From Magicicada septendecula (lineage: Eukaryota; Arthropoda; Insecta; Hemiptera; Cicadidae), in contig CM068368.1 of NCBI GenBank assembly GCA_034769895.1, positions 687,099,877 to 687,163,876 of the forward strand: 64,000 nt of DNA, read 5' to 3'. Position numbers and translations under genes: made by a program. This document shows, piece after piece, positions 13,137 to 24,450 of the stretch; positions within the stretch are counted from its first letter, which is position 1; the number at the start of each line of letters is the position of its first letter. The notes under the pieces are model-generated. The model did no database searches and had not been told where the DNA came from. It saw nothing but the letters and a program-made list of their open reading frames with translations.

Positions 13137-13232
13137 TACAAAATGTATCACTTTACTATCCAAACCGTGTAACTTCTCGTAATTTAAATACACAAAGGGC
13201 GGCCAACCTTACTGATTTGTTCCGAGAGATTT
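13137..13232 (+). repeat. 96-bp exact direct repeat, copy 2
   Basis: Identical to 11535-11630 and in the same orientation. The surrounding sequence differs on both sides. Confidence 0.9.
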
Positions 13233-13352
13233 GGAACGATCCAATACGCTGTAGTTGGATATCCACGTGCTACGTGCGTGACGCACTGAGACCTGAATAT
13301 CTGAGATAAAATCGTAATTCTAATGGGCTTCCACATACCCAGTAACAATCCT

Positions 13353-14138
13353 TACGCTGATGAAATAGTTACAAGCATACGTAACAAAAATGCAGTAAGG
13401 GAAACATTCACAGAACTGGGAGAACAAATACATACGGCTGGGTTGTCAATAAACCACGACAAAACAAAGTGCACGTGTGTTTCAAGATCAAGACTAATGA
13501 AAGAAATATACTGGATGTCGGAGGCTGTAGCTTTGAGCAAGTGGATAATTTTACCTACATTGATCACTGCTAAAAGAGGACAATTTGAACAGAGAGGAAT
13601 AAAATCAAGGGTAGCAAAGGGTATTTTGCAAACCAAGAAACTATTGTGCTCCAGGATCCTAAGTCATAATTCTAAACTCAAAATTTATAAAAGCCTTATA
13701 AGACCAGTAGCGACTTCTGGCTGTGACACATGGACCATGGGGAAGAAAGATGAAGATCGTAAACGATTTGAAAGAAAAATACTTCGAATTTTTGAGCCAG
13801 TAGTGCAACAAGATGCCACTTGGCGGATCGGCATGAATCTTGAACTTGATACATTAATAAACAGCGAAAACATAGTAAAGTTTATTAAGTCACAGAGAAT
13901 TAGGTGGCTAGGACATATTTATAGAATGGAGAAGACCAGAAATACGAGAGCTATCACAGAATGGAAACACTTGGGAGTCTAGGCTCAGAGGAAGACCGAA
14001 AAAGAAATGGCTGGAGTGTGTTGAGGAGGACCTGCGAACCATAGGGATCAGAGGATAGAAGATAATTGCCGAGAACAGACGGGAATGGTGTAGGATTGTT
14101 GAGTAGGCCAAATCTCATAGAGAGATGGAGAGCCAGAG

Positions 14139-14164
<26 letters not shown>
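13353..14164 (+). pseudogene. 5'-truncated LINE (non-LTR retrotransposon) fragment
   Basis: The fragment starts inside the reverse transcriptase active-site motif (reads YADE where YADD is expected). It then runs through the thumb (AGLSINHDKTKC) and the C-terminal region: SRNSKLKIYKSLIRP-like, GCDTWTM, RIRWLGHIYRM, RLRGRPKKKW. Several lesions are visible. The block around 13515-13575 reads correctly only in another frame (GGCSFEQVDNFTYID). Another frameshift falls near 13980. TAG stops occur near 14056 and 14105. It ends in (AAG)n. A perfect 12-bp target duplication, agtaacaatcct, lies at 13341-13352 and 14165-14176. It was made by target-primed reverse transcription and is dead on arrival. 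The clade (RTE-like or a relative) is not resolved. Confidence 0.88.
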
Positions 14165-14169
<5 letters not shown>

Positions 14170-14220
14170 CAATCCTAATGATGAATACTGATGTTACACA
14201 AACGTCAGCCGAGTTGACAT

Positions 14221-14890
14221 TTTAACATGATAATGTTTTTAGGCTGGGGGTCATTCCACAAAATGCGTGATGCAAAATGTGCAACGTCATTGAAAAATGT
14301 AACGCTCCAGATGATGTTAACACTATATTTTTTCCACACTTTCGATTCCCCACAGTCTAGAAATCTTCGGTCTCTGTCGTTTTTAACATGATAATGTCTG
14401 TTATATAGTAAATACTTGTTATATAGTTATATAGAAAACATATAAATCCGTACGAACATCGCTGAACAGTAGAGTCTGCAGTTTATGCACATTATACGTT
14501 TCAAAACCCTAAAAACATTATCATGCTTCGATGTTTCGGTTTCGTCGAAATTTTTCTTTTTTAACATGATAATGTTTTTAGGCTGGGGGGTCAGTCCACA
14601 AAAACGTCATCGAAAAATGTAACGCTTCCACACTTTCGATTCCCCACAGTCTAGAAATTTGATATGTAAACGCATCAAGACAGAAAATAATCGCTGCTGA
14701 CACTGAGGTTAGCAAACGTTTTTAGTGAGAATAAATTTGGTTTTACATGCTCTGTTTGTGATCGTCTGTGGTTTGGAAATGATTTACGTAATCCACCAAA
14801 CGTAATCCACATTATAGGTTTTAAAAGCCTAAAAACATTATCATGGTTCGATGTTTCGGTTTCGTCGAAATTCTTCTGTTTAATAAAAAG
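14221..14890. repeat. Two tandem units with inverted ends (foldback/MITE-like)
   Basis: Each unit opens with catgataatgtttttaggct followed by a G-run (14225 and 14564). Each closes with the inverse, cctaaaaacattatcatg (to 14525 and 14845), followed by ttcgatgtttcggtttcg. Shared interior: ccacactttcgattcccc and cagtctagaaat. The repeat period is about 340 bp at the left ends and 320 bp at the right ends. An extra internal copy of ttttaacatgataatg lies near 14380. No coding capacity, and no clear target duplication. Confidence 0.75.
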
Positions 14891-15892
14891 AAAGATAGTA
14901 TTATAATAAGTAGCAAAACAATATCTACTGCTAAACATGAAGTACGAAATGCTTAAATTTAATAATCACTCAACAAGCTTTGCAACGGTATACGTGTTAC
15001 AAATGATATACAGAGTTCAGAGTATATGATTTATGCTGTTATATAGGTTTTTTTGTTAAGTATAATCCAGTAAGTAATACAAGCTGACATTAAGTGATAC
15101 AATGCAATTTACTAAAACCCAATATGCTATACTTATAAGCACTCATAATCCGAGACCTATATCACTTTACATTAGGCCTATTACAGCATGCATGTCGTGA
15201 AAAGAGCTTAAAATTTGCCGAAAATAATACATTACACTATAGAAACGTAAAACACAATTTGTTTCGCACACAACAGTTCCGATGGCATCACCACAGATCT
15301 CTGTCTATACGAATAAAGTAGTGGTGTAACAATTTGTGCCTTTAGTAACTACGACTACGACGGAAAAATATATATATCTCCGCCTAGGCAGCAGATTTCA
15401 TAGCACACTATTATATAGCTTAATTACTGGTTTGGCATTCTGAATAATCATTAGCGAAGATCGTTGACGCTTTCCGGTTACAGAGTGAAATTAATACGTT
15501 TCAGCTTATTCATAAATCGTTCGGCCGATACTTCAAGAACAATGAAGTTATTACGCTTGGCTGCACTGTTCTGTGAACTAAAGATCTATCAGACTTGAGT
15601 CAGCACTCAGTAGCAATGCCATGTAAGATATTGCAGTAATTCTTCTGTGACGGAATATTACAACGCAGCAATGAATATAGTCTCACTTCACAGCCGCAAG
15701 CTGCTTCTATCACACATTTCCTATATCGAGGGCAACTATGAATATATACAAAAATTTAACATGACGGTAAATATAAATAAAAATTAAAGTAGAAAAAAAC
15801 AACTAATAAAAGGTAAGAGCACTAACTATTTACTTTTCTTTTGCCTTAAAAATCTTATAAACTTTAATGACATTACCAGAAAAGAACCTCAA
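14891..15892. other. Unannotated DNA
   Basis: AT-rich, no reading frame longer than about 60 codons and no shared repeat recognised. Confidence 0.35.
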
Positions 15893-16930
15893 TTTATTAT
15901 TATTAGTTTTTTTCGATTAAGGCCGCTTTCACTTCTGGTCTTTCTCTTTTCTTCGGTGATTCCGTCTCGCCTCCCTTGTCTGTTGATCTTTTTTCAATTT
16001 GAATTCGTCTGTTATTTTTCTGTACTTATTCCTTCCCTTAATTGTTTCTTCGTCTAAATTTTGGGGTCTATTCCAAATCTTCCTGTAGTTCTTTGTGGCA
16101 TCCAAATTTTTGTTTTCACGTTTCTTAGATACTCAAATATTTGTTCCATTAATCTTTTATTTTCCATTCTTAATAAATGTCCATAAATGTTTAGCCCTCT
16201 CTTCCGCATTTCTATTGAAAGTTAAGAGAAATCTTTGTAAATTTCTTCATTTGATCCTAATCTAAAGTTAAAATCTTTCATTTGTTTTACGCCATAACAT
16301 TTCTTTTCTACGTTTAATATTATTTCTGCGAAAAGACTCCCAAGCATTCACATCCACATAACGCTTTCAGGACATATTACTGTTTCGTAATGTAAATTTT
16401 GTGTTTCTGCTTATAGATTCATTGCCATAAATATTTGCTGTTAGATGGCATACTATTTCCATCTTTTGTACTCTTATTTTCATACTTTCTGTAGCTGTTG
16501 TGTATTTACATTTCTGAACTTTGTTTATTCTACTGTTTTCGAAATTAATCTCTCCTCCCTGTAGTTTTTAACAGCTATATACTCTGTTCTTTCAAAGAAT
16601 ACTTCCACTTTGAGGCACATTTTCAATAACTGTATTTCAATTTTTTCTGCTTCTAGACTTTATGCTAAAACAACTAAATCACCTGCAAGTGCTAAATACT
16701 CATTTATACTTCGTTTACCAGCATAGACTGAGTCTCATAGATATTTTTCTTTTTACAGTTTTTTCCACCTCTTAACAACTTTTTTCAAATCACTGTTAAA
16801 AAGTAACGGCGAGATACCATCTCCTTGTCTAACACTTGTCCTTATCTCGAAAGGCTCCGATACTTCACATAATAGTTTGATCTATAAGTGTGTATCTGTT
16901 AGTATTTTCTTGATTAGTGTTAAACTTTTA
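15893..16930 (-). pseudogene. LINE reverse transcriptase relic
   Basis: On the minus strand the sequence reads, with stops and frame changes, VSEPFEIRTSVRQGDG then ISPLLFN (reverse transcriptase fingers/palm). Next comes LALAGDLVVLA, where the active-site ADD has become AGD. The C-terminal part reads RLNIYGHLLRMENKRL and EQIFEYLRN, typical of LINE polyprotein ends. The 3' end near 15893 is an AAT-rich tail. Many stops show it is an old, non-functional copy of a different subfamily from the (AAG)n-tailed fragments at 13.4 and 37.1 kb. I found no target duplication. Confidence 0.75.
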
Positions 16931-17690
16931 TCATCAACACCAAATATATGGGTTTTTTACCGGCAAAATTTCAAAGGTATGCGTATATAATCTTTCAGCG
17001 AAAGTAGCAAAAAACGTTTTCACCTACCATCATAACCAAAAGCAAACTTTAAATCCTAAATATATTATTATATTTTATTTAGAAATTAAAACAGATTATT
17101 TCGAAAGTTAACACAGCCAGTAATGAAATCAATAAGGCAACAACTGGAACGGTTACCACGCCAACCACGGTTCTAACAAGGTCGTCATGGGACGTCTGAG
17201 ACGGTATGTACATTGAAACAAATTATGTATGTTGGCAAGCTGACAACATTATGATCTCGCCTCTGCAAGCTAATATTTAAAAAATCTTTAACTTCTAGTA
17301 CTCAGTTTTATGACAAGCAATACGGAGTTATTTTAATACTGTATATAGAAAAAAAGACAGTCTACTTTAAAAATACTGTACAGCTTACTTATCATCAGTT
17401 ACGTTGAAAGATTTTCAGTTTATCGATGACATTTTCTGTAATTTGTAAAGTCTGACGTAATACACAGGCCTGTAAACATTCAGAAAAATGTCTGTTCCGA
17501 AACAAACTTCAAACATTATCTATATATATATATAATACTCAAAGTCTGAGGATTTATGGGTACTGAATACAAATCCACACCGTTACACCGACTGCCACCA
17601 AAGTTTGCACAGGTAACCTTTGACACAAGGCGAAAAATACTGTCTAAATTGAAATTTGATATTTTGCCCCATTTGCTCGATTTAGGCCCT
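16931..17690. other. Unannotated AT-rich DNA
   Basis: Contains a short TA run near 17520. I see no gene. Confidence 0.35.
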
Positions 17691-18780
17691 TTTGTTGACG
17701 CGTATAAAGATGTCAAAAACACCACGGAGACCAGAATTACTGTCTGGCCGTAATTTGAAGATCGAGCAGTGGGTAAGGTGGGAGAAGCAGGCCGGGCACT
17801 ACGGTTGGCTAAGTGGGGGTGTTGTAATCTCTAAGCTGAGAACATTACTGTCTGGCCGCGACCGGATGATTGAAGCATCTCTCCCCCACCACGCGTCCGC
17901 TTGTAAGCGATGTCGGGTAAAATACGTGTACTAGCCGTTTGGTTTGCCTAAGCTAATCTGTGTGCTGTGTTTGTGTGTTATCTGACTTCCTACAACTTGA
18001 CTGACAATACAACGTACACTATGGTATACTGTATGTACATTCCAAAAAATTTTTGCTTATTTCTGGAGTACATTCGTAGAAGGATAATTAGTGTAGGCTA
18101 AAAGAGTACTTTCATTATCAGTTTGTATAAGAAACCGTTCCATATTTGAAATAAATTGGTCGACGGAACCAAAGATGAATCTATAAAACAAAAGCAAGAT
18201 AATTATTAAATTATCTAACTGGAATGTTATACGGAGACAGTCTGGCGACAGGAAGTCAGATAACACGCAAACACAGCACACAGATTAGCGTAGACAAACC
18301 AAACGGCTAGTACACGTATTTTACCCGACATCGCTTAAAAGCGGCCGCGTGGTGGGGGAGAGCAGCTTCAATCATCCGGTCGCAGCCAGACAGTAATTAC
18401 CATAGTAACAAGTAAATAAACAAATGATATTTAGCGGCATCGGAACTGTAACTTTATTCGTTCCTCCAGTTTTTAATATGCGATTGTATCGATATTTTGT
18501 AATTTTGTATATAGATACGTCTATATATTTTTATGTTTATTATGTTTATGTTTTTGCGTCTTTCTGATTATGCAATGAATAAGTAATGAAATATATTAAA
18601 TACAACTACTAAAGATGTCAACAACACCATAGAGACCAGAATTAATTATCATAGTAACAAGTAAATAAAGAAAACGATTTAGCGGCATCGGAACTGTACA
18701 TTTATCCATGCCTGCAGTACATTTTCGATGTTTTATATAATGTGCGATTGTATCAATATATTACGATGTGGAAAAGAAGA
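17691..18780 (+). repeat. Two copies of a local repeat, one interrupted
   Basis: Copy A is 17702-17738 plus 18395-18500. It reads aaagatgtca, then gagaccagaatt, then (after the insert) aattaccatagtaacaag and gcggcatcggaactgta. Copy B is 18610-18765. It reads the same phrases without interruption, joined as gaccagaattaattatcat. The inserted element at 17739-18394 explains the gap in copy A. Confidence 0.85.
17739..18394. mobile_element. 656-bp non-autonomous element with 148-bp inverted repeats
   Basis: Arms at 17844-17991 and 18250-18397 are inverted and about 95% identical, both starting at ACTGTCTGG. A second left end, actgtctggccg, lies 107 bp further out (17739). From that outer end to 18394 the insert is bounded by aatt on both sides (17735-17738 and 18395-18398), suggesting a 4-bp target duplication. 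The sister repeat at 18610 lacks the insert. No coding capacity. The superfamily cannot be assigned from ends and duplication alone. Confidence 0.8.
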
Positions 18781-19399
18781 AGTGTACTATTTGTAAATTG
18801 TCCTATTACTTAATGCAAAGCGAAAATATGTGTTGTTTTCATTTGTGATGTTAGGTTATAACGGTTTTTGGTTTTTAGTTTACTGCTGAAATAAATAAAA
18901 GCCATGGTTGAGGAAAACATAACGTTATAGTGTTATAAAATGCTTCTAACATAGTAACACTTAAAATAAAGAATTAAGCGTTTTTGATTTAACAGGTACT
19001 TTATAAATATCTCCAAAGGCTTTATAAACGGATACTTTTAAATATCCAAAGGCTGTTGCACCAAGATAACAATTTAGTACAAGTTAAAATAGTACAAGTG
19101 TTGAAAACAGCTTTGGACAGAATTTGCCTAATGAGTACAAAATTGTTATACGAGCTGACAGAACGCCAAATAGACACAGACAATAAAAATTATATTAAAA
19201 TACTTATTAAAAGTCAAATATTCGCGTGTGAAGACGCGGGTAACAGCTAGTTAAAATTAAAACCAAAATGAAACAAATAACACTTCCAATGTAATCCGTT
19301 CGCATTTTATAAAAACAGCATTCAATTTTTAGCAAATAAATGAAATATGGTTAAACTTAGCCTATACGCCTCACGAGAACTTTTGAACACATTAAACTA
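18781..19399. other. Unannotated DNA
   Basis: A 64-codon open frame at 19056-19250 has no motif that I recognise. Nothing else to report. Confidence 0.3.
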
Positions 19400-19935
19400 T
19401 TTGAACGCTAAAACTTCGTATGGTATGCGTATCCACCCACACTTTTAACGTACAGAACCCTACTGTTTTTTGGACTATCACCACCCAGAAAAACGTCACT
19501 GGGTGAAAATTGTGAAAAAATTGCAAAAGTCCATGAGGGGTATCAAATTAAAGGGAAAATAACCAAAATCTGAACATTATGCTCATTTTTAAAAATCTTT
19601 GGACGCTGGGGTCCTGAAGTGAGTGAACAGTTTGATAAACGCTGAAACAAAGTACAGTAAATGGAATTTTAACTAATGTCTGAATGTAGTGTTAAATTGT
19701 GGAAGTTTCCAAATTTTGGGACGCCAAGCCAGGGCCCAATCAAAATTTTGATAAAATACCAAATTCCACATGGGGTACTAAATTACAATAGAATTTTAAC
19801 CAAAATATGGATATAGTTTAAAATAACACCTTAGGAAATTTTAAATTTTTGGACCCGAAAAAAAAGAGATAAAACAAACTGTAAAAAATTGTAAACCTAC
19901 AGCCGCGTGCCAGACTAGGAATTATAACTCACGTC
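19400..19935 (+). repeat. Diverged ~130-bp periodic repeat block, copy 1
   Basis: Phrases such as aaaatccatg(t)gggtat, then ttttaaccaaaatctgaa and ttttggacgc, recur roughly every 125-135 bp with heavy divergence. The block has the same leader phrase (ccacacttttA... then tactgtttttt) and orientation as 31800-32290. The two blocks flank the nested LTR region. Confidence 0.6.
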
Positions 19936-21768
19936 CGAATGTTTGGAAGTTTTACGGTTTACTGTATCATTGTCTGCTCTACAATTGTTATTTTAGAAAA
20001 TTTATCTAATATCAAGTGTACTTCGTTCAAAACAGTGCCCGTGTTTTGCAGCTCAGAGAGTATTCTAGTAACTAGTCCCTTTCAATTTTCGTAAAAAATC
20101 ATTTACGACCGGTCTTTTGTCTCACTGATTAGGAAGCACCCACTACGTTGTAACGAAACAGAACGCTGTAAAAATAATTATAAATGATAACAGTGAAACC
20201 CTATCCAGGGATGGAACTCAAAACAATGCTCAATAACTAGTCAACAGAAAATATCAAATTTTGAAGATCAGTAAGGAACCAAATATGACTCAACAACATC
20301 AACCTTTGACCTAATTAATACTAAAAAGACCTAGCCAGACATTACCCAGTAGAATAAGGCAGTAAACAAATAAAATTAAAACAAGAGCCCTAGTAAACAA
20401 CATTCAATGAAGAAACTAAATAAATCCAATCTAAATAAATACAAGTACAAACATTCCATAATGTAAACTTGTATTAACTACTGTATATGTAAAATAATAG
20501 ATCAATAAAAATTGGTCTAATTATAAACCAAAGTGAGGAAAAGGGCACAACCCCTTACAGTGCCATAAGTGATCATAAACACAGAAAAGTGGCCTAATAA
20601 TAATAGTTATATAAACTATAGTTAAAAAGTGTACTATTATTTACAATAAGAAGTGGTCAATTATCATTAACAGTAAGATAAGTGATTTATCACACAAACA
20701 ATTGTTAAACAGTGTGCATAAATTATAATTGTTAAACTAAGTAGTATCATTAAGAGTTTTGTGTTATATTATAAGAGTTTTATGTTACCAACTAATTAAT
20801 TTAAATTAAAGTAATCTCAAGGGGTCAAAAGTAACTACCATCAACCATTATAAATTGTTTCATCAGATATCTGGAAAATCCACTAAATACTAAGATTTTA
20901 CAGGACTAAACCAAGACATGTTTAGTACCAAATTATTTGTAATTTTATAATTAATAATTACATACACATTGTATTAACCATTAGTGTATAACGATAAAAT
21001 AATAAATTAAAGGCAAATTGGAAAATCTAAAGGAATTAAGGGGTATTGGTCATGTAACACTTGAACTGTGCATAAGGGGCCAATCAGAATTTAAGAAATT
21101 TTGGTCAGTTCGATGACAAAAAGAAGAAATGGCACTTGATTGTTAACCACGAGTGAATACAGTTGAATAGTGCTCGCAGAGTTATTATGTAACAAAATTT
21201 TAAAACCCAGGAACCGATTTGGAAGAAAAAATTATAACCACAACAGAAGATACAGAAATTATTAACTAAAATCATATCATCAAATATGAACAAACACCAG
21301 TAAGAAAAATCAAGTGATTAACAAGAAGATGCACAGCTAAATACCACTCAGAAGTGTAACGTATAATACAATTTTATAACTGACAACATTAGTAATCCAA
21401 CACGAACAATCACTAGTAACATCAATAACTCACACCACAATTAATCAGTGAAAAACTGATTATAAAGTGAAAAACACATTATATAAGAATCAGTGAGTAC
21501 AAGGTGAACACATTTATTAAAAATACATTGAAACAACTTCACGCATTATCGGATGACAAATCGGCCATCATTATGACGACATTCCAGGACCATCATGCAT
21601 TGCACACAGCGAACTAAATATCGCCAGACATTTTCGTTGACCTTAATACTTATTTTCACTCTTACATCAGATTATAAGCATTAGAATTATTTGTAATGTA
21701 CTATATATTGTTTGTTAATAATTCATGGAACCTTTCGTAGCAGCCAAAAGAATTCCCACGTTATATGT

Positions 21769-24058
21769 TATAGTACTCCTCTATCTTCCCGTGTTAATTT
21801 GCCTCACGTTGGATGCGTCAATTTATAGTAATCCTTTGAGGTCTCCGGAGTATCAACTTTAAGCCCCACTGTTGGGTTCGCCAATTTATAGTAAGACTCG
21901 TGAATCCGTTGTATAATAATTTGCCCGTGTTATTTGTTGTAAATGTTAAGTTGTAATAAAAAGTTGTAAATAGTGTATCAGTTGATCGTGAATTATTTAT
22001 GTTGCGTGTTTTGTAACGTGATTTAATATATAAGTTAAGAAATGACTTATTCTGCCTTGGTTTAATAATCAGAATTATAATTATTCCAATTCAGCAGTTA
22101 AAACTCCAAAATCAATTCAAAAACAGCGGTCGAGTCGTACCAAACTATTCTCAAGTTCACCTTCGATATTAGGCTTAACCCTATTCTTTGAGGTTAATCT
22201 TGGTTTTGTAGTTTGTGTAATTCCAACGACTCCCCGACGTCTTCTTAGTCTTGGTAATTATAAAACAAATGTTGATAATATCTTATGTTCATGAAATAAT
22301 AACGCATGGATATGATTTATTAACATAATTGTTTAATCTCTGTAATTTGAGTTCAGATTGATAGAAATTTTCATTCGATACACACGTTAGTAACAATCGA
22401 TATTTATCTCAGGAGTGAATAATAAAATAGGTTTAATATATTTCGTGGGAATTCTTGTGGCTGCTACGAAAAGTTCCATTACATGATAAATAACAATATA
22501 GAGTAACTTTACAAATCTTCCTGGTACTTATAATCTAAAAAAATTACAAAATTAAATAAGAAATAACATACAATGTCTGATGAGATTCAATACGCTTCGT
22601 ACAAAGCATGCTGGTTAGAGTGACGTCATCACATGGCTGCCGTCGTCCGTGTCAGATAATAATTGAAGTTTACTAAATGTGTCAAAATAAATGTTTTCCT
22701 TGTAACCACTGATTCTTTTAGATATGGAATTTGTTTTCACTTGTTAAAATGTTCACTAGTGATTAGTGTTAGTGTGAATTAGAGTGTTGTCTAGTGGTTG
22801 TTCGTTTTTGGATAAAAAATATTGTCAGTTATTAAGTCGAATTATACGTTACACATCTAGGCGATATTGCTGAACGTCTCCTTGTGTTTTCTTTATATTT
22901 TCTTGATTGTGTGTGTTCCTGGTTAGTGAGATGATTGTAGTGAAGGAATTATTTATCTTCAATGGTTGTCATAAAAATTTTCATTCACTAAACGGTTTAG
23001 TATTTTAGATTTTCATTTTAATAACATCTCGGCACGCACTATTAAACTGTTCTCCATCACAATTAACAATTAAGTGTCATTTCTTCTTTTTTAGTCACCG
23101 AACTGATCAAAACTTCTTAAATTTTGATTGGCCATTTATGTACAGGTTAACTGTTATATGATCAATACCCATTAACTATTTTACATTTTACAAATTACTT
23201 TTAATATATAATTTTATTATTATATCCTAATGATACATGCAATGTTTATATGATTAATAATTATATAATTATAAACAATTTGGTACTAAACATGCCACAG
23301 TTTATAACTGTAAAACCTTAGTAATTAGTGAATTTCTCTGATATATGATGGAACAATTTATTATGGTTGATTGTAAGTTATACCTTGACTCCATGAGATA
23401 AATATATTTAAATTAATTAACTAATAACATGAACTCTTCTAACATATAACAAAACTCTTAATAATAATAATTGATTTGACAGTTTTAATTTATTTATACT
23501 GTTAAACTATTGTCTGTATGATAAACTATTTTTTCTGTCTGTTAATAATAATAAAACACTTTTTTATAAAAAATAAACAGCACACTGTTTAAATGTAGTT
23601 TGTGTCACTATTTATTATTGTCACTTTTATCACTGTAAGGGGTTGTGTCCCTTTTTCTTTCCTTGATTATATACTATTTTGTTTAATATAATTTTATAAT
23701 AAAGTTAACAGAATTAATACAATTTATATCCTCTAATACAATTTTATGTTATGAATTGGTACTCTTTATCGGGTTTGGTTGGGTTATTCATGGCAAGTTA
23801 TTTAGGCCTACTAGGTTTCTTTATTTAAATTTTGGTTTGTTTACTGCCCTATTCTACTGGGTAATTTCTGGGTGTCTTGATGATATTAAATAAGTCAAAG
23901 GTTGTTGTTGTTGTTTAGTTATATTTGGTTCCTTACTGATTTTTCAAAACTTGGTATTTTCCTTTAATTGGCTATTAATTATGATTTCTTGTTCCCTCTC
24001 TGGATAGGGTTTCCATATTATATTTACAATTCTTTTTATAACATTTTGTTTCGTTACA
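21769..24058 (-). repeat. 3' LTR of the nested element
   Basis: Nearly identical to 28867-31001 but about 155 bp longer. The extra block, about 22063-22230, is absent from the other LTR. That block is also present in the older plus-strand LTR, so its absence from the other copy is a deletion. On the minus strand it begins TGTAACG just after the polypurine tract. It carries two internal PBS-like sequences at 21808-21820 and 21871-21883. Confidence 0.92.
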
Positions 24059-24063
24059 AATTG

Positions 24064-24072
24064 CCTCCCTTC
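24064..24072 (-). promoter_or_regulatory. Polypurine tract for plus-strand priming
   Basis: GAAGGGAGG on the minus strand, five bases before the 3' LTR, in the position expected of the polypurine tract. Assigned by position and composition. Confidence 0.7.
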
Positions 24073-24120
24073 AGAAGTAATTATTTCTGAACACTTCATT
24101 AGGTGTGAGGACATAATTAC

Positions 24121-24450
24121 TTATGTTACATTTTCCTTTTCTTCCTCGTGATATTTCTTCATGGATTTCTGATTATAATTGCCCTTGATCTTCTTTGAAA
24201 TGGGGTCGGTTAATTCGTACGTGTTGTTGTTTTTTGTTATGGTGTAGGGTCCTACGTATAGTAACAATAACTTCTTTGATATCCCTACTAGAGTGCTAGG
24301 CAATTCCCTGTTCTTTAACAACACCTTCTCACCTACTTCATATTTAATTATTTTACCCTTGATTTTCTGGTATTTGTTTCTACGTTTTTCCAGATTTTCT
24401 ATCACCTGATTATAAAATTTTAATTTATTAAATTGGTACTGTGGAGACAC
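24121..24450 (-). pseudogene. pol: pol C-terminus: integrase C-terminal module, frameshifted
   Basis: About 109 codons reading VGEKVLLKNRELPS, then LYVGPYTI, then NTYELTDP. This matches the small beta-barrel (GPY/F-type) end of Ty3-type integrases, which binds DNA next to the catalytic core. It continues the polyprotein of 24420-26456 but in another frame. The two overlap by about 30 bp, so a frameshift near 24440-24450 separates them. Stop at 24121. Confidence 0.85.

Noticed and set aside
11535..13232. The 96-bp repeats as LTRs of a tiny retroelement
   Set aside because: No TG/CA ends, no primer site after copy 1, no polypurine tract before copy 2 and no target duplication.
13323..13352. 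MGFHIPSNNP as the start of a LINE protein
   Set aside because: The 12-bp target duplication shows the LINE begins at 13353; these codons are target DNA.
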